DNA of 64,000 bases, from positions 1 through 64,000 of the forward strand of contig NZ_RCCV01000001.1 of assembly GCF_003664255.1 (NCBI RefSeq), written 5' to 3'. The notes under the pieces are model-generated. The model was given only the letters and a program-made list of their open reading frames with translations. It made no database searches and was not told the origin of the DNA. The translations under genes were made by a program, and so were the position numbers. This document shows, one piece after another, positions 1-7,880 of this stretch (its first letter is position 1; each line of letters starts with the position of its first letter). This stretch comes from Micromonospora sp. M71_S20. Lineage in GTDB: Bacteria; Actinomycetota; Actinomycetes; Mycobacteriales; Micromonosporaceae.

Positions 1-1253
1 CGGACCCCGGCGATGGCGCGGTGGTCGATGCGGGTCACCTCCAGTTCCCATCCGTCCACGACGACGCTCTCCCCCGCCACGGTGGGGATGTGGCCGAGGC
101 AGGCGAGCACGAGACCCGCGATGGTGGTGTAGTCGCCGCCGGGGCGGCCGGGCAGTTCGACACCGAGATCGGCCAGGTCGTGCACGGGGAAGGTCCCGGG
201 GAGCCACATCGCGCCGTCCGGTTCGGTGCGCACGGAGCGCACGTCCCGGTCGGTCTCGTCGTAGATCTCCCCGACGATCTCCTCGAGGATGTCCTCCAGG
301 GTGACGATGCCGTCGACGGCGCCCCGCTCGTCCACCACCAGGGCGATGTGCTGGCGTTCGGCCTTGAACTGCCGCAGCGCGTCCACCACCGGCAGGGAGT
401 CCGGCAGCAGCATCGGCGGGCGCGCGCACTCGTCGACCGGCCGGTCTTCGGGGACGCCGACGAGGTCACGCAGGTGGATCACGCCGACCGCGTCGTCGAG
501 GCCGCCGTGCCGGACCACCGGCGCCCGGGAGTGGCCGGTGGCGGCCAGCAACAGCCGCGCGGCCTCCGCCGTGGTGCCGCTGTCGAGCGTGAAGACCTGC
601 AACCGGGGTACGAGCACCGCCCGCAGCTGCCGGTCGGCGATCTCGACGGCGCCGGCGATGATGGTCCGCTGCTCCTTGGTGAAGCCGTGGTTGCCGGCGA
701 CGATGTCCCGCAGCTCGTCGGGGCCGATCTCGTCGGGCTCGTGCTTCGGGTTGAGCCCGACCAGGCGTACCACCAGGTCGCTGGTGGCGCCGAGGGCCCA
801 GACGGCCGGCCGGGTCACGGACGCCAGCAGGTCGAGCGGGCGGGCGACCAGCAGCGCCCACCGCTCCGCGGCCTGCATGGCGATCCGCTTCGGGGCGAGC
901 TCGCCGAAGACCAGGGTGACGAAGGTCAACGCGAGGGTGACCACCACGATCGCGACGGTCTCGGCGGCGCCGCCGAGCGCGCTGAGAAGCGGCACGAGGG
1001 GCTTGGCCAGCGACACCGCCGCCGCGGCCGACGCCAGGAAGCCGGCGAGGGTGATCCCGATCTGGATGGTGGCCAGGAAGCGGTTCGGGTCCTTGGCGAG
1101 CCGGGCCAGCACCCGGCCGGCCCGGCTGGTGCGTTCCAGCCGCTGGATCTGGCTGTCCCGCAGCGAGACCAGTGCCATCTCGCTGCCGGCGAAGACCGCG
1201 TTGAGGATGACCAGGACACCGACCAGGGCCAGTTGGGTCCAGATGCTCTGCAC
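1..1253 (-). CDS. CNNM/CorC-HlyC family CBS-domain membrane protein (3' end outside window)
   Basis: Integral membrane protein of the CNNM/CorC (hemolysin C-like) family, linked to Mg2+/Co2+ transport. I start it at the GTG at 1253, which has GAGGAG just upstream. It is still open at base 1 after about 417 codons. Residues 1-190 form the hydrophobic DUF21 part, opening with LVGVLVILNAVFAGSEMAL, where the N...F...E pattern is typical of the family. A CBS pair follows at about 205-325 (VDERGAVDGIVTLEDILEEI), then the start of the CorC/HlyC C-terminal domain (GDYTTIAGLVLACLG). The transported ion cannot be read from the sequence. The 130 bases between it and the next gene hold nothing I recognise. 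Confidence 0.9.
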   Translation of the reverse strand, partial: MQSIWTQLALVGVLVILNAVFAGSEMALVSLRDSQIQRLERTSRAGRVLARLAKDPNRFLATIQIGITLAGFLASAAAAVSLAKPLVPLLSALGGAAETVAIVVVTLALTFVTLVFGELAPKRIAMQAAERWALLVARPLDLLASVTRPAVWALGATSDLVVRLVGLNPKHEPDEIGPDELRDIVAGNHGFTKEQRTIIAGAVEIADRQLRAVLVPRLQVFTLDSGTTAEAARLLLAATGHSRAPVVRHGGLDDAVGVIHLRDLVGVPEDRPVDECARPPMLLPDSLPVVDALRQFKAERQHIALVVDERGAVDGIVTLEDILEEIVGEIYDETDRDVRSVRTEPDGAMWLPGTFPVHDLADLGVELPGRPGGDYTTIAGLVLACLGHIPTVAGESVVVDGWELEVTRIDHRAIAGV

Positions 1254-1384
1254 GCCCGGCTCTCCTCACGCGGGACAGGTGCCCGCCGGCACGACGGGCA
1301 CCGCCGGCCGAGGGTCACGGCCGGCGTAGGCCAGTCTGTGCCCACCGGGCCGACCGGCGAATCCTCATCCGGTCCCCGATGTGA

Positions 1385-2029
1385 TCAGGCCCGCCGGGCG
1401 ACCGGCGGAGCGGGCAGGTCGAGGACGTACGAGCGGCCCTCAGGGCGGAAGCCGAGCCGGTGGTAGTACGGGGCGACCATGCCGGGCGGGGTGATCACCC
1501 GGTGGAAGCCGCGGTCGGTGAAGAGGCTGCTGCGCCGGTAGACGAACTCGCCGGGGGTGAAGTCCCGGAACCGTCGGGTCACGTAGTCGAGGTCGACCTG
1601 CGCCACGCCGTCGGCCTCGGCGTGCGACAGCACCACGCCGACCACCTCGTCGGCGCGTACGACCAGGAACGCCGAACGCTCGGCGGCGGTGCCGGGGGGC
1701 CAGCGGAAGCCGGGGTTGAACCGGGCGATGTCGGCGGCGTGCACACTCAGCGTGTGGGCCAGGAACTGGTCGTCGACCCCGACCTCGACCACCTGGTAGG
1801 TGGCCTCGTCGTGGCGGGTGGCGAGCATGGTCCGCAGGTACCAGACGTTGATCACGGCGAGCACGACGTTCAGCCCGACCATGGGCCAGACCTGCACGGC
1901 GGCGTTGTAACCGATCAGGATCAGGCAGCCGACCAGGTTCAGGGCACGCAGCCGGAGGATGCGCGTCTGCAGCAGCGACCAGACCAGCAGCGCGGAGCCG
2001 GTCCAGCCGATCAGTTCCAGCCAGTTCAC
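1385..2029 (-). CDS. YgjV-like membrane domain fused to GNAT-like domain
   Basis: 214-residue protein of unknown role. Residues 1-75 contain three hydrophobic segments (LIGWTGSALLVWSLLQTRIL, LNLVGCLILIGYNAAVQVW, VGLNVVLAVINVWYL) and resemble the small YgjV inner-membrane family. Residues 85-210 look like a GNAT acyltransferase fold: FLVVRADEVVGVVLSHAEAD for the central strands and YYHRLGFRPEGRSYVLDL at the C-terminus. Start is GTG at 2029. A -10 box TACTCT on the minus strand ends six bases before it, so the mRNA is probably leaderless. The fused architecture suggests a membrane-tethered acyltransferase, but that is inference. Confidence 0.75.
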   Translation of the reverse strand: MNWLELIGWTGSALLVWSLLQTRILRLRALNLVGCLILIGYNAAVQVWPMVGLNVVLAVINVWYLRTMLATRHDEATYQVVEVGVDDQFLAHTLSVHAADIARFNPGFRWPPGTAAERSAFLVVRADEVVGVVLSHAEADGVAQVDLDYVTRRFRDFTPGEFVYRRSSLFTDRGFHRVITPPGMVAPYYHRLGFRPEGRSYVLDLPAPPVARRA

Positions 2030-2035
2030 CCCGCG

Positions 2036-2041
2036 AGAGTA
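2036..2041 (-). promoter_or_regulatory. -10 box of leaderless promoter for the YgjV-GNAT gene
   Basis: TACTCT on the minus strand, followed by six bases and then the GTG start at 2029. No ribosome-binding site fits in the gap, so transcription probably begins at the start codon. The -35 region (about GGTCAC) is weak. Confidence 0.5.
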
Positions 2042-2081
2042 GTGCTCGCGCGGACGCGGTGACCCGGCGGGCGGCGGCGGG

Positions 2082-2564
2082 TCAGTCGCCGGCGAGCTCC
2101 AGCACCCATTCCTCCACCTCGGTGCCCCGGCCGTTGGCGTACCCCTTGTCCTCGCCGGTGACGACGAAGCCGCACTTGCGCAGCACGGCGAGCGAGGCGC
2201 GGTTGTCCTTGGCGGCGCGGGCGTGCACGGGCCGCTGGGGCAGCTCGCGCAGCAGCGCGGCGAGCGCCGCCGTGGCGTGCCCCCGCCCCCAGCGTCGCGG
2301 GTCGATCCAGTAGCTGACCTCGGTCTGCTCGCCGACGGGGAAGGCCACCACGTGGCCGACGACCTCGCCGTCGACGACCACCGTGCGGGGGACGATCCGC
2401 TCGTCGGCGCGCACGCGCCGCCAGTGGGCGTCGAACCGCTCCCGGTCGGCCGGGTCCTCCGGCCCGAACGCGGCCATCCAGTTGGCCTCCGCGTCCTGCT
2501 CGTGGGCGAAGAAGAGGGGCAGGTCGTCGTCGCGCACGGGACGCAGGTGCAGCTCGGCGGTCAC
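2082..2564 (-). CDS. GNAT family N-acetyltransferase
   Basis: Probable N-acetyltransferase of the RimJ/RimL-like GNAT class, 160 residues from the GTG at 2564. It opens with LHLRPVRDDDLPLFFAHEQD. The acetyl-CoA loop is WIDPRRWGRGHATAALAALL (R-x-x-G-x-A type), and the C-terminal motif is DNRASLAVLRKCGFVVTGED, as in RimJ/RimL. The acceptor is unknown. A longer form from 2618 would add 18 residues, but TATCCT on the minus strand ends seven bases before the GTG, which favours a leaderless start at 2564. Confidence 0.85.
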   Translation of the reverse strand: MTAELHLRPVRDDDLPLFFAHEQDAEANWMAAFGPEDPADRERFDAHWRRVRADERIVPRTVVVDGEVVGHVVAFPVGEQTEVSYWIDPRRWGRGHATAALAALLRELPQRPVHARAAKDNRASLAVLRKCGFVVTGEDKGYANGRGTEVEEWVLELAGD

Positions 2565-2571
2565 GGGCCCG

Positions 2572-2577
2572 AGGATA
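2572..2577 (-). promoter_or_regulatory. -10 box of leaderless promoter for the GNAT gene
   Basis: TATCCT on the minus strand, seven bases before GTG 2564. It is close to the TATAAT consensus and no Shine-Dalgarno sequence is present. Confidence 0.5.
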
Positions 2578-2648
2578 GGACCCACCACCGACAATCGGAT
2601 CGCGGGTCGGGTGCGCACGATCCGGTCGCACGGCGCCGGCGGTGCGCC

Positions 2649-2654
2649 GACAAT
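2649..2654 (+). promoter_or_regulatory. -10 box of leaderless promoter for the 84-residue repeat protein
   Basis: GACAAT followed by six bases and the ATG at 2661. The spacing matches the other probable leaderless starts in this window. Confidence 0.45.
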
Positions 2655-2660
2655 GGCGGG

Positions 2661-2915
2661 ATGGGACGAACGGTACGGAGCGCGCGGGTGGTCGGGACGA
2701 GCGCCACCGGGGCGGCGGCGGCGGGCGCGCGGGCGGCGGGGGCGGCGTCGGTCGGGGCGCTGGCCGTGGGGGCGCTGGCCTGTGGTGCCGTCGCCGTCGG
2801 CGCGCTCGCGATCGGGCGGCTGGCGATCCGCCGGGCGGTCGTCCGCGAGCTGCGCATCGGCAGGCTGGAGGTCGATGAGCTGGTGGTTGGCGGCCGGCCG
2901 GTCGGCGAGGGATGA
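2661..2915 (+). CDS. small Ala/Gly-rich pentapeptide-periodic protein
   Basis: 84-residue protein not assignable to a function. After an Ala-rich start (about 1-25) a five-residue rhythm sets in, with Gly and small residues alternating with Val/Ile/Leu: VGALAVGALACGAVAVGALA, then IGRLAIRRAVVRELRIGRLE, then VDELVVGG. The first half is hydrophobic and the second half carries alternating charge. The periodicity resembles pentapeptide-repeat or bactofilin-like beta-solenoids, with each turn offering one hydrophobic face. It could also be a membrane hairpin followed by a short solenoid. It stands alone between a divergent GNAT gene and a convergent cyclic-nucleotide-domain gene. Confidence 0.65.
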   Translation: MGRTVRSARVVGTSATGAAAAGARAAGAASVGALAVGALACGAVAVGALAIGRLAIRRAVVRELRIGRLEVDELVVGGRPVGEG

Positions 2916-2949
2916 CGGACAGCGTCCACAGTGGCGCGGGCCGGACGGA

Positions 2950-3426
2950 TCAGCCGGCGGGCGGGGCGCCCACCGGGTAGCCGTAGAGGTCGAGCAGCCG
3001 GCCCCGGGCCGCGTGCAGCCGGTCCACCACGACGCTCATGAAGCGGGTGGTCAACTGCCGGCCGAGCGCGTCGTCGGACTCCATCAGCCGGCGCACCCCC
3101 TCGGCGGTGAACTCCACCGCCGTGCTGCGCTGCGCGGCCACCGCCCCGAACTGCCAGCGGTACGGCGGGAACAGCCACGACCAGCCAAGCACCCCGCCCG
3201 CGCCGATCGTCTCGATCTCCACGTCGCCCCGGCCGGGCACCGCGAAGTCGAGCGCGACCCGGCCGGTGCGGACCAGCCAGAAGCGCTCCGCCGGCCCGTC
3301 GGCCCGGAACAGCCGGTGCCCGGGGTGCCAGACCACCGGCCGGGCGTGCCCGGCGAGCCGGGGCAGCCACGGCTCGGGCAGCCCGGCGAGGAACGGATGC
3401 GCGCGCAGTACGTCCAGAGTGGTCAT
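2950..3426 (-). CDS. cyclic nucleotide-binding domain protein without HTH
   Basis: 158-residue protein made only of a Crp/Fnr-type cNMP-binding beta-roll: FLAGLPEPWLPRLAGHARPV, then the strand GHRLFRADGPAERFWLVRTG and a phosphate-binding-cassette region around GAGGVLGWSWLFPPYRWQFG. The C-terminal HTH of true Crp proteins is missing, so it is a sensor or binding module, not a transcription factor by itself. Ligand unknown. ATG start at 3426. Its upstream region holds a DevR-like box (3521-3535), as do the stress genes next door, which suggests shared control. Confidence 0.85.
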   Translation of the reverse strand: MTTLDVLRAHPFLAGLPEPWLPRLAGHARPVVWHPGHRLFRADGPAERFWLVRTGRVALDFAVPGRGDVEIETIGAGGVLGWSWLFPPYRWQFGAVAAQRSTAVEFTAEGVRRLMESDDALGRQLTTRFMSVVVDRLHAARGRLLDLYGYPVGAPPAG

Positions 3427-3502
3427 GCGGTGCCCCTCTCGTCGAACCGGGCCGGCGGTGGCCGGATCCTGCGACGGGTCGTGCCGGCTCCCATCGCACC
3501 GC

Positions 3503-3895
3503 ATGCCGGCCGTGGGCGGCAGGGCCGTTGGTCCCGGGTCGCACGGCGCGCCGGCCCGCCGTCACCTGGGCGGCCGCGTCCTGCACCAGCTCAGCGACCC
3601 GCTGGTGGCGTTGCTGCTGGCCGCCGCCGTGGTCACCGCCGTGCTGCGCGACTACCCGGACACCGCGGTGATCGTGCTGGTGGTGCTGGTGAACACCGCC
3701 ATCGGCGTCTTGCAGGAGGTCCGCGCCGACCGGGCGATCGCCGCGTTGGACCAGCTCGCCGCGCCCACCGCCCGGGTCGTCCGGGACGGCCGGGACGTCG
3801 TCCTGCCCGCCGCCGACCTCGTCCGTGGTGACCTGGTGCGGGTCGAGGCCGGCGACGTGGTCCCGGCCGACCTGCTGCTCGCCGAGCCCCGGCGG
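3503..3895 (+). pseudogene. N-terminal stump of a P-type cation ATPase
   Basis: From ATG 3503 the frame reads as the start of a Ca2+-type P-type ATPase. LHQLSDPLVALLLAAAVVTA and TAVIVLVVLVNTAIGVLQEV are the first transmembrane hairpin. RADRAIAALDQLAAPTARVV and LVRGDLVRVEAGDVVPADLL are the start of the actuator domain. Homology stops after LLLAEP at about 3895. The TGES motif, the DKTGT phosphorylation site, the ATP-binding domain and the remaining membrane helices are all absent. The frame runs on to 4087 in low-complexity sequence. It is a remnant, not an active pump. P-type ATPases and universal stress proteins are common neighbours in hypoxia (DosR) regulons. Confidence 0.8.
3521..3535 (-). 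promoter_or_regulatory. DevR/DosR-like box upstream of the cNMP-domain gene
   Basis: Minus strand GGGACCAACGGCCCT fits the looser DosR pattern GGGAC-N4/5-GGCCC(T). It lies about 95 bases upstream of the start at 3426 and inside the beginning of the ATPase remnant. Assignment rests on the motif alone. Confidence 0.35.
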
Positions 3896-4046
3896 ACACC
3901 ACCTCGGGGGACGCTGCGCCCCGGGACGCGGCCCCACGGCACCGCGGCGGACGCCGCCCCGGGCCTGAGTGCTGCGGCCGGGGTCGGCCGGAGCGGGCGG
4001 CGCGCGCCGGGGGCGGATAGCCCGGCCGGTGACCGTCGGTCTGCGA

Positions 4047-4064
4047 TTCGGGACCAAGGTCCCG
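4047..4064 (+). promoter_or_regulatory. DevR/DosR-type operator upstream of the universal stress genes
   Basis: TTCGGGACCAAGGTCCCG contains the perfect 16-base palindrome CGGGACC-AA-GGTCCCG, very near the DosR consensus (TTSGGGACTWWAGTCCCSAA). A weaker copy (GGTCGGGACGACC) follows at about 4067-4079. A -10-like TAGCGT is at 4092-4097, so the operator sits where an activator contacting RNA polymerase would bind. It should drive the stress gene at 4137. Confidence 0.6.
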
Positions 4065-4136
4065 CTGGTCGGGACGACCGCCTCTGACCGGTAGCGTGCG
4101 GATGGAGCATGCTGAACGTGGACGAAGGAGGAGCCG

Positions 4137-5033
4137 ATGACCATCAACACCGGTGCCCCCGTCGTGGTGGGTGTCGACGGCTCGGCCGCCGCGCTCGACG
4201 CGGTCCGGGTGGCGGCGCGGGAGGCGGCGCAGCGACAGCGCCCGCTGCGGGTCGTGCACGCCTTCATCTGGCCCCTGACGCGCGCCCCGCTCGGTGCCGC
4301 CGAGGGCGCGCCGGCCGGCGCCGGTTTACGCAACCAGGCCGAGCGGTACGTCGCCGAGGCCATCGCCGAGGCCAACAGGACCGCCCCGGACGTGCCGGTG
4401 ACCGGCGTGGTGGTCGACGGCGCGGCGACCCCCGTCCTGCTCGGGGAGTCCCGGGACGCCGCCCTGCTGGTGCTGGGCCACCGGGGCCTGGGCGGTTTCG
4501 TCGGGCTGCTGCTCGGCTCCGTCACCGTGCAGGTCTCCGCCCACGCGCAGGTCCCCGTCCTCGTGGTGCGCGGCGAGCAGCGCGCCGACGGCCCGGTCGT
4601 GGTGGGTGTCGACGGCTCCGAGTGTTCCCTCGAGGCCGTCGCGTTCGCCTTCGAGGAGGCGAGCCGCCGGGGTGCCCCGCTGGTCGCGGTGCAGGCCTGG
4701 CTCTACCCCACGCCGGTCGGCCCGGGTGACGTCCTGCCCCTGGCGTACGACCTGGACGCCTTCGCCGCGGACGAGGAACGCGCCCTCGCGGAGGCCGTCG
4801 CCGGCTTCGCCGAGCGCTACCCCGACGTGCCGGCGCAGCACCGGCTGGTCCGGGGCTCCCCGGGCGGCGTGCTGGTCGAGGAGTCGAAGAACGCCCAGCT
4901 GGTGGTCGTGGGGGCGCGCGGCCGGGGCGCGCTGGGCGGGCTGCTGCTCGGCTCGGTCAGCCACGCGGTGCTGCACCACGCGCACTGCCCGCTGGTGATC
5001 GTGCGGCACCCGAAGCGGGCCGACGCGTCCTGA
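4137..5033 (+). CDS. tandem-domain universal stress protein
   Basis: 298-residue cytoplasmic protein with two UspA domains. Domain 1 (about 6-145) begins PVVVGVDGSAAALDAVRVAA and ends with the ATP-binding loop GHRGLGGFVGLLLGSVTVQV. Domain 2 (about 152-292) begins PVVVGVDGSECSLEAVAFAF and ends GARGRGALGGLLLGSVSHAV. Both have the G-2x-G-9x-G(S/T) signature of ATP-binding Usp proteins. A strong GAAGGAGG precedes ATG 4137. A DevR-like operator and -10 box lie upstream, so induction by hypoxia or redox stress is likely. Paralogous to the gene at 5161. Confidence 0.93.
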   Translation: MTINTGAPVVVGVDGSAAALDAVRVAAREAAQRQRPLRVVHAFIWPLTRAPLGAAEGAPAGAGLRNQAERYVAEAIAEANRTAPDVPVTGVVVDGAATPVLLGESRDAALLVLGHRGLGGFVGLLLGSVTVQVSAHAQVPVLVVRGEQRADGPVVVGVDGSECSLEAVAFAFEEASRRGAPLVAVQAWLYPTPVGPGDVLPLAYDLDAFAADEERALAEAVAGFAERYPDVPAQHRLVRGSPGGVLVEESKNAQLVVVGARGRGALGGLLLGSVSHAVLHHAHCPLVIVRHPKRADAS

Positions 5034-5049
5034 CCCGGTCACCGCACCG

Positions 5050-5095
5050 CGACGCCGTCGCGCCGGCCGCTCCCCCGGCCGGCACGACGGCGTCG
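5050..5095. terminator. hairpin between the two universal stress genes
   Basis: Two-part stem: CGACGCCGTCG (5050-5060) pairs with CGACGGCGTCG (5085-5095), and GCCGGCCG (5062-5069) pairs with CGGCCGGC (5076-5083). No U tract follows, as is usual in these genomes. It lies 17 bases after the stop of the first gene. Confidence 0.6.
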
Positions 5096-5160
5096 ACGCA
5101 AATGCCGGCGGGTCGGCGGTGCCGCGCCGACAATGGCCTGATCGATCTCTGGGAGGGCTG

Positions 5161-6042
5161 ATGAACCGACCCGTGGTGGTGGGTGTGGACGGATCGCCGG
5201 CGAGCCTGCTGGCGGCGGAGCACGCCGCGCGGGCCGCCGTGCTGCGGTCCCGCCCCCTGCACCTGGTGCACGGCTACCTGCACCCGCTCGGTTACGGCGT
5301 GCCGCTCAACCCGTACGACGTGGGGTTGCCGGCGCCGACCGAGGAGGCGCAGAAGATGTTGGAACGCACGGCCGCCGACCTCGCCGGGCGCTGCCCGGGG
5401 CTGACCGTCGAGGTGCGCCAGGTGGCGGGCGGGCCGGGTGCGACGCTGGTCGAGGAGTCCCGGCGGGCCGAGCTGGTGGTGGTGGGCAGCCGAGGGCTGG
5501 GCGGCTTCGCCGGGCTGCTGCTCGGCTCGGTCGGCACGCAGGTGGCCGCCCACGCGCACTGCCCCGTGCTGGTGGTGCGCCCCGCCGAGGAGCCGATCCC
5601 GGTCGCCGGGCCGGTGCTGGTCGGGGTCGACGGGTCGGAGCCCGCCGAGCTGGCGGTCGGGTACGCGGCCGACGAGGCGGCCCGCCGTGGCGACGGGCTG
5701 GTGCTGGTGCACGTCCAGCCGCCGGACGGGGACCGCCCGGCGGCGGACGAGGTGACGGAGACGCAGGCCGCCGCGCACGCGGACTCGGCCGAGCTGCTGG
5801 CCACCGCCGCGGCGGCCGTCCGTGGCAGCCACCCGGGGCTGGCCGTCGAGGGGCGGCTGCTCCGGGCACCGAAGGCCGAGCAGGCGCTTGTCGAGGCCAG
5901 CGAGGACGCGGCGCTGGTGGTGGTCGGCTCCCGGGGCCGGGGCGGGTTCGCCGGGCTGCTGCTCGGCTCGGTCAGCCAGGCCCTCGTGCAGCACGCGCAC
6001 TGCCCGGTGCTGGTGGCCCGCCCGTACGGTCACGCCCGCTGA
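5161..6042 (+). CDS. tandem-domain universal stress protein
   Basis: 293-residue protein with two UspA domains, paralogue of the gene ending at 5033. Domain 1 begins PVVVGVDGSPASLLAAEHAA and ends GSRGLGGFAGLLLGSVGTQV. Domain 2 begins PVLVGVDGSEPAELAVGYAA and ends GSRGRGGFAGLLLGSVSQAL. The ATP-binding glycine signature is intact in both. I use ATG 5161, preceded by GGGAGGG; the frame is open 14 codons further upstream but without a ribosome-binding site. A -10-like GACAAT lies in the gap upstream, so it may have its own promoter as well as read-through. Confidence 0.92.
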   Translation: MNRPVVVGVDGSPASLLAAEHAARAAVLRSRPLHLVHGYLHPLGYGVPLNPYDVGLPAPTEEAQKMLERTAADLAGRCPGLTVEVRQVAGGPGATLVEESRRAELVVVGSRGLGGFAGLLLGSVGTQVAAHAHCPVLVVRPAEEPIPVAGPVLVGVDGSEPAELAVGYAADEAARRGDGLVLVHVQPPDGDRPAADEVTETQAAAHADSAELLATAAAAVRGSHPGLAVEGRLLRAPKAEQALVEASEDAALVVVGSRGRGGFAGLLLGSVSQALVQHAHCPVLVARPYGHAR

Positions 6043-6048
6043 CGTGCC

Positions 6049-6076
6049 CCGACCCGCCGGCCCCGGGCGGGGTCGG
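6049..6076. terminator. hairpin between convergent genes
   Basis: CCGACCCGCC pairs with GCGGGGTCGG (one G-U), just after the stress gene stop and before the convergent FMN reductase stop. Probably serves both directions. Confidence 0.5.
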
Positions 6077-6090
6077 CGGGCCGGCGGCGG

Positions 6091-6714
6091 TCAGTGGTCC
6101 CGACCCCCGAGGAGCTCGTCGAAGCTGGTCGTGAGGGCGAAGGGGTCGGCGGGGCCGGTGGACGGCGGGCGTCGGTGGACCTGCTCGGCCAGCTCGCTGC
6201 CGGCGCGGACGATCCGCGCCCGCAGCGCACCGTCGGCGGCGCCGGCGGACCAGTCCTCCGGGGCGGCGAAGACCGCGGTGGGGACCACGACCGACCGCAG
6301 GTGGGCGAACATCGGCCGGACGGCGTGCTCCAGCGCCAGCGAGTGCCGGGCCGTTCCGCCGGTGGCGCCGGCCAGCACCGGCCGGTCCGCGAGCGCGCCG
6401 GATTCGACCAGGTCGAAGAACGACTTGAACAGCCCGTTGTACGAGGCGTGGAAGATCGGCGTGACGGCGATCAGCCCGTCGGCGCCGGTGACCGTGTCGA
6501 GCACCTCCCGCAGCGCGGGCGACGGGAAGCCGGTCAGCAGGTGGTTGACGATGTCGTGGGCGTGCTCGCGCAGCTCGACGGGGCGTACGTCGACGTCGTC
6601 GCCGCGCCGGGCCAGCTCGTCGCGGGCGGCCGCGGCGAGCTGGTCGGCGAGCAGCCGGGTCGACGAGGGCCGCCCCAGCCCGGCCGACACCACGGCGAGG
6701 GTGCGGCGGGTCAT
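6091..6714 (-). CDS. NADPH-dependent FMN reductase (LLM-partner type)
   Basis: 207-residue flavodoxin-fold flavin reductase. LAVVSAGLGRPSSTRLLADQ is the FMN phosphate loop, and VTPIFHASYNGLFKSFFDLV is the NADPH_dep_FMN_red signature. It closely resembles the reductases paired with luciferase-like monooxygenases (CE1759 type). Its ATG (6714) overlaps the stop of the luciferase-like gene by four bases (ATGA), so the two are translationally coupled. It probably supplies reduced flavin to that partner. Confidence 0.9.
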   Translation of the reverse strand: MTRRTLAVVSAGLGRPSSTRLLADQLAAAARDELARRGDDVDVRPVELREHAHDIVNHLLTGFPSPALREVLDTVTGADGLIAVTPIFHASYNGLFKSFFDLVESGALADRPVLAGATGGTARHSLALEHAVRPMFAHLRSVVVPTAVFAAPEDWSAGAADGALRARIVRAGSELAEQVHRRPPSTGPADPFALTTSFDELLGGRDH

Positions 6715-7820
6715 CGGCCGGCCTCCGCCCCGGCCCGGTCGGCGGGGGTCCCGGCGGCGTCGCGCAGGGACGCGTGGGTGGGCGCGGCGGGCACGTGCGC
6801 CGGGCGCAGCGACTCGAACTCCTTGCGCAGCACGGGTACGACCTCCTCGCCGAGCAGGTCGAGCTGCTCCAGCACGGTCTTCAGGGGCAGGCCGGCGTGG
6901 TCCATGAGGAACAGCTGGCGCTGGTAGTCGCCGACGTAGTCGCGGAAGCCCAGCGTGCGGTCGATGACCTGCTGCGGGCTGCCCACGGTCAGCGGGGTCT
7001 GCGCGGTGAACTCCTCCAGCGACGGGCCGTGCCCGTAGACCGGGGCGTTGTCGAAGTACGGCCGGAACTCCCGCACCGCGTCCTGCGAGTTGCGCCGCAT
7101 GAACACCTGCCCGCCGAGGCCCACGATGGCCTGGTCGGCGGAGCCGTGCCCGTAGTGCGCGAAGCGCTGCCGGTAGAGCCCGACCATCCGCTGCGTGTGC
7201 TCCTTGGGCCAGAAGATGTGGTTGGCGAAGAAGCCGTCGCCGTAGTAGGCGGCCTGCTCGGCGATCTCGGGGCTGCGGATCGAGCCGTGCCAGACGAACG
7301 GCGGCACGCCGTCGAGCGGACGCGGCGTCGACGTGAACGACTGCAACGGGGTGCGGAAGCGGCCCTTCCAGTCGACCACGTCCTCGCGCCAGAGCCGGTG
7401 CAGCAGGTCGTAGTTCTCGATGGCAAGGGGGATGCCGTTGCGGATGTCCTGGCCGAACCACGGGTAGACCGGCCCGGTGTTGCCGCGTCCCATCATCAGG
7501 TCCACCCGGCCGTCGGCGAGGTGCTGGAGCATCGCGTACTCCTCGGCGATCTTCACCGGGTCGTTGGTGGTGATCAGCGTGGTGGCGGTGGAGAGCAGCA
7601 GGCGCTCGGTGCGGGCCGCGACGAAGCCCAGCATGGTGGTCGGCGACGACGGCACGAACGGCGGGTTGTGGTGCTCGCCGGTGGCGAAGACGTCCAGGCC
7701 GACCTCCTCGGCCTTGAGCGCGATGGTGACCATCGCCTTGATCCGCTCATGCTCGGTCGGCTCGCGACCGGTGGTCGGGTCGACCGTGACGTCGCCGACG
7801 GTGAAGACTCCGAACTGCAT
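6711..7820 (-). CDS. LLM-class flavin-dependent oxidoreductase
   Basis: 369-residue luciferase-like (TIM-barrel) flavoenzyme starting MQFGVFTVGDVTVDPTTGRE. Family features: EEVGLDVFATGEHHNPPFVP, the RVDLMMGRGNTGPVYPWFGQ loop and PPFVWHGSIRSPEIAEQAAY. The last 40 residues are Ala/Pro-rich. It uses reduced FMN and O2 on an unknown substrate. Coupled to the FMN reductase downstream. A palindromic operator (7881-7900) lies 60 bases upstream, so a local repressor, perhaps MarR-type and encoded elsewhere, is likely. Confidence 0.92.
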   Translation of the reverse strand: MQFGVFTVGDVTVDPTTGREPTEHERIKAMVTIALKAEEVGLDVFATGEHHNPPFVPSSPTTMLGFVAARTERLLLSTATTLITTNDPVKIAEEYAMLQHLADGRVDLMMGRGNTGPVYPWFGQDIRNGIPLAIENYDLLHRLWREDVVDWKGRFRTPLQSFTSTPRPLDGVPPFVWHGSIRSPEIAEQAAYYGDGFFANHIFWPKEHTQRMVGLYRQRFAHYGHGSADQAIVGLGGQVFMRRNSQDAVREFRPYFDNAPVYGHGPSLEEFTAQTPLTVGSPQQVIDRTLGFRDYVGDYQRQLFLMDHAGLPLKTVLEQLDLLGEEVVPVLRKEFESLRPAHVPAAPTHASLRDAAGTPADRAGAEAGR

Positions 7821-7880
7821 GACCAGCTCCTCGCGTTGTCCCGGCCGGGGCCGCTGCGGCTCCCGGACGCACCGCACAAC

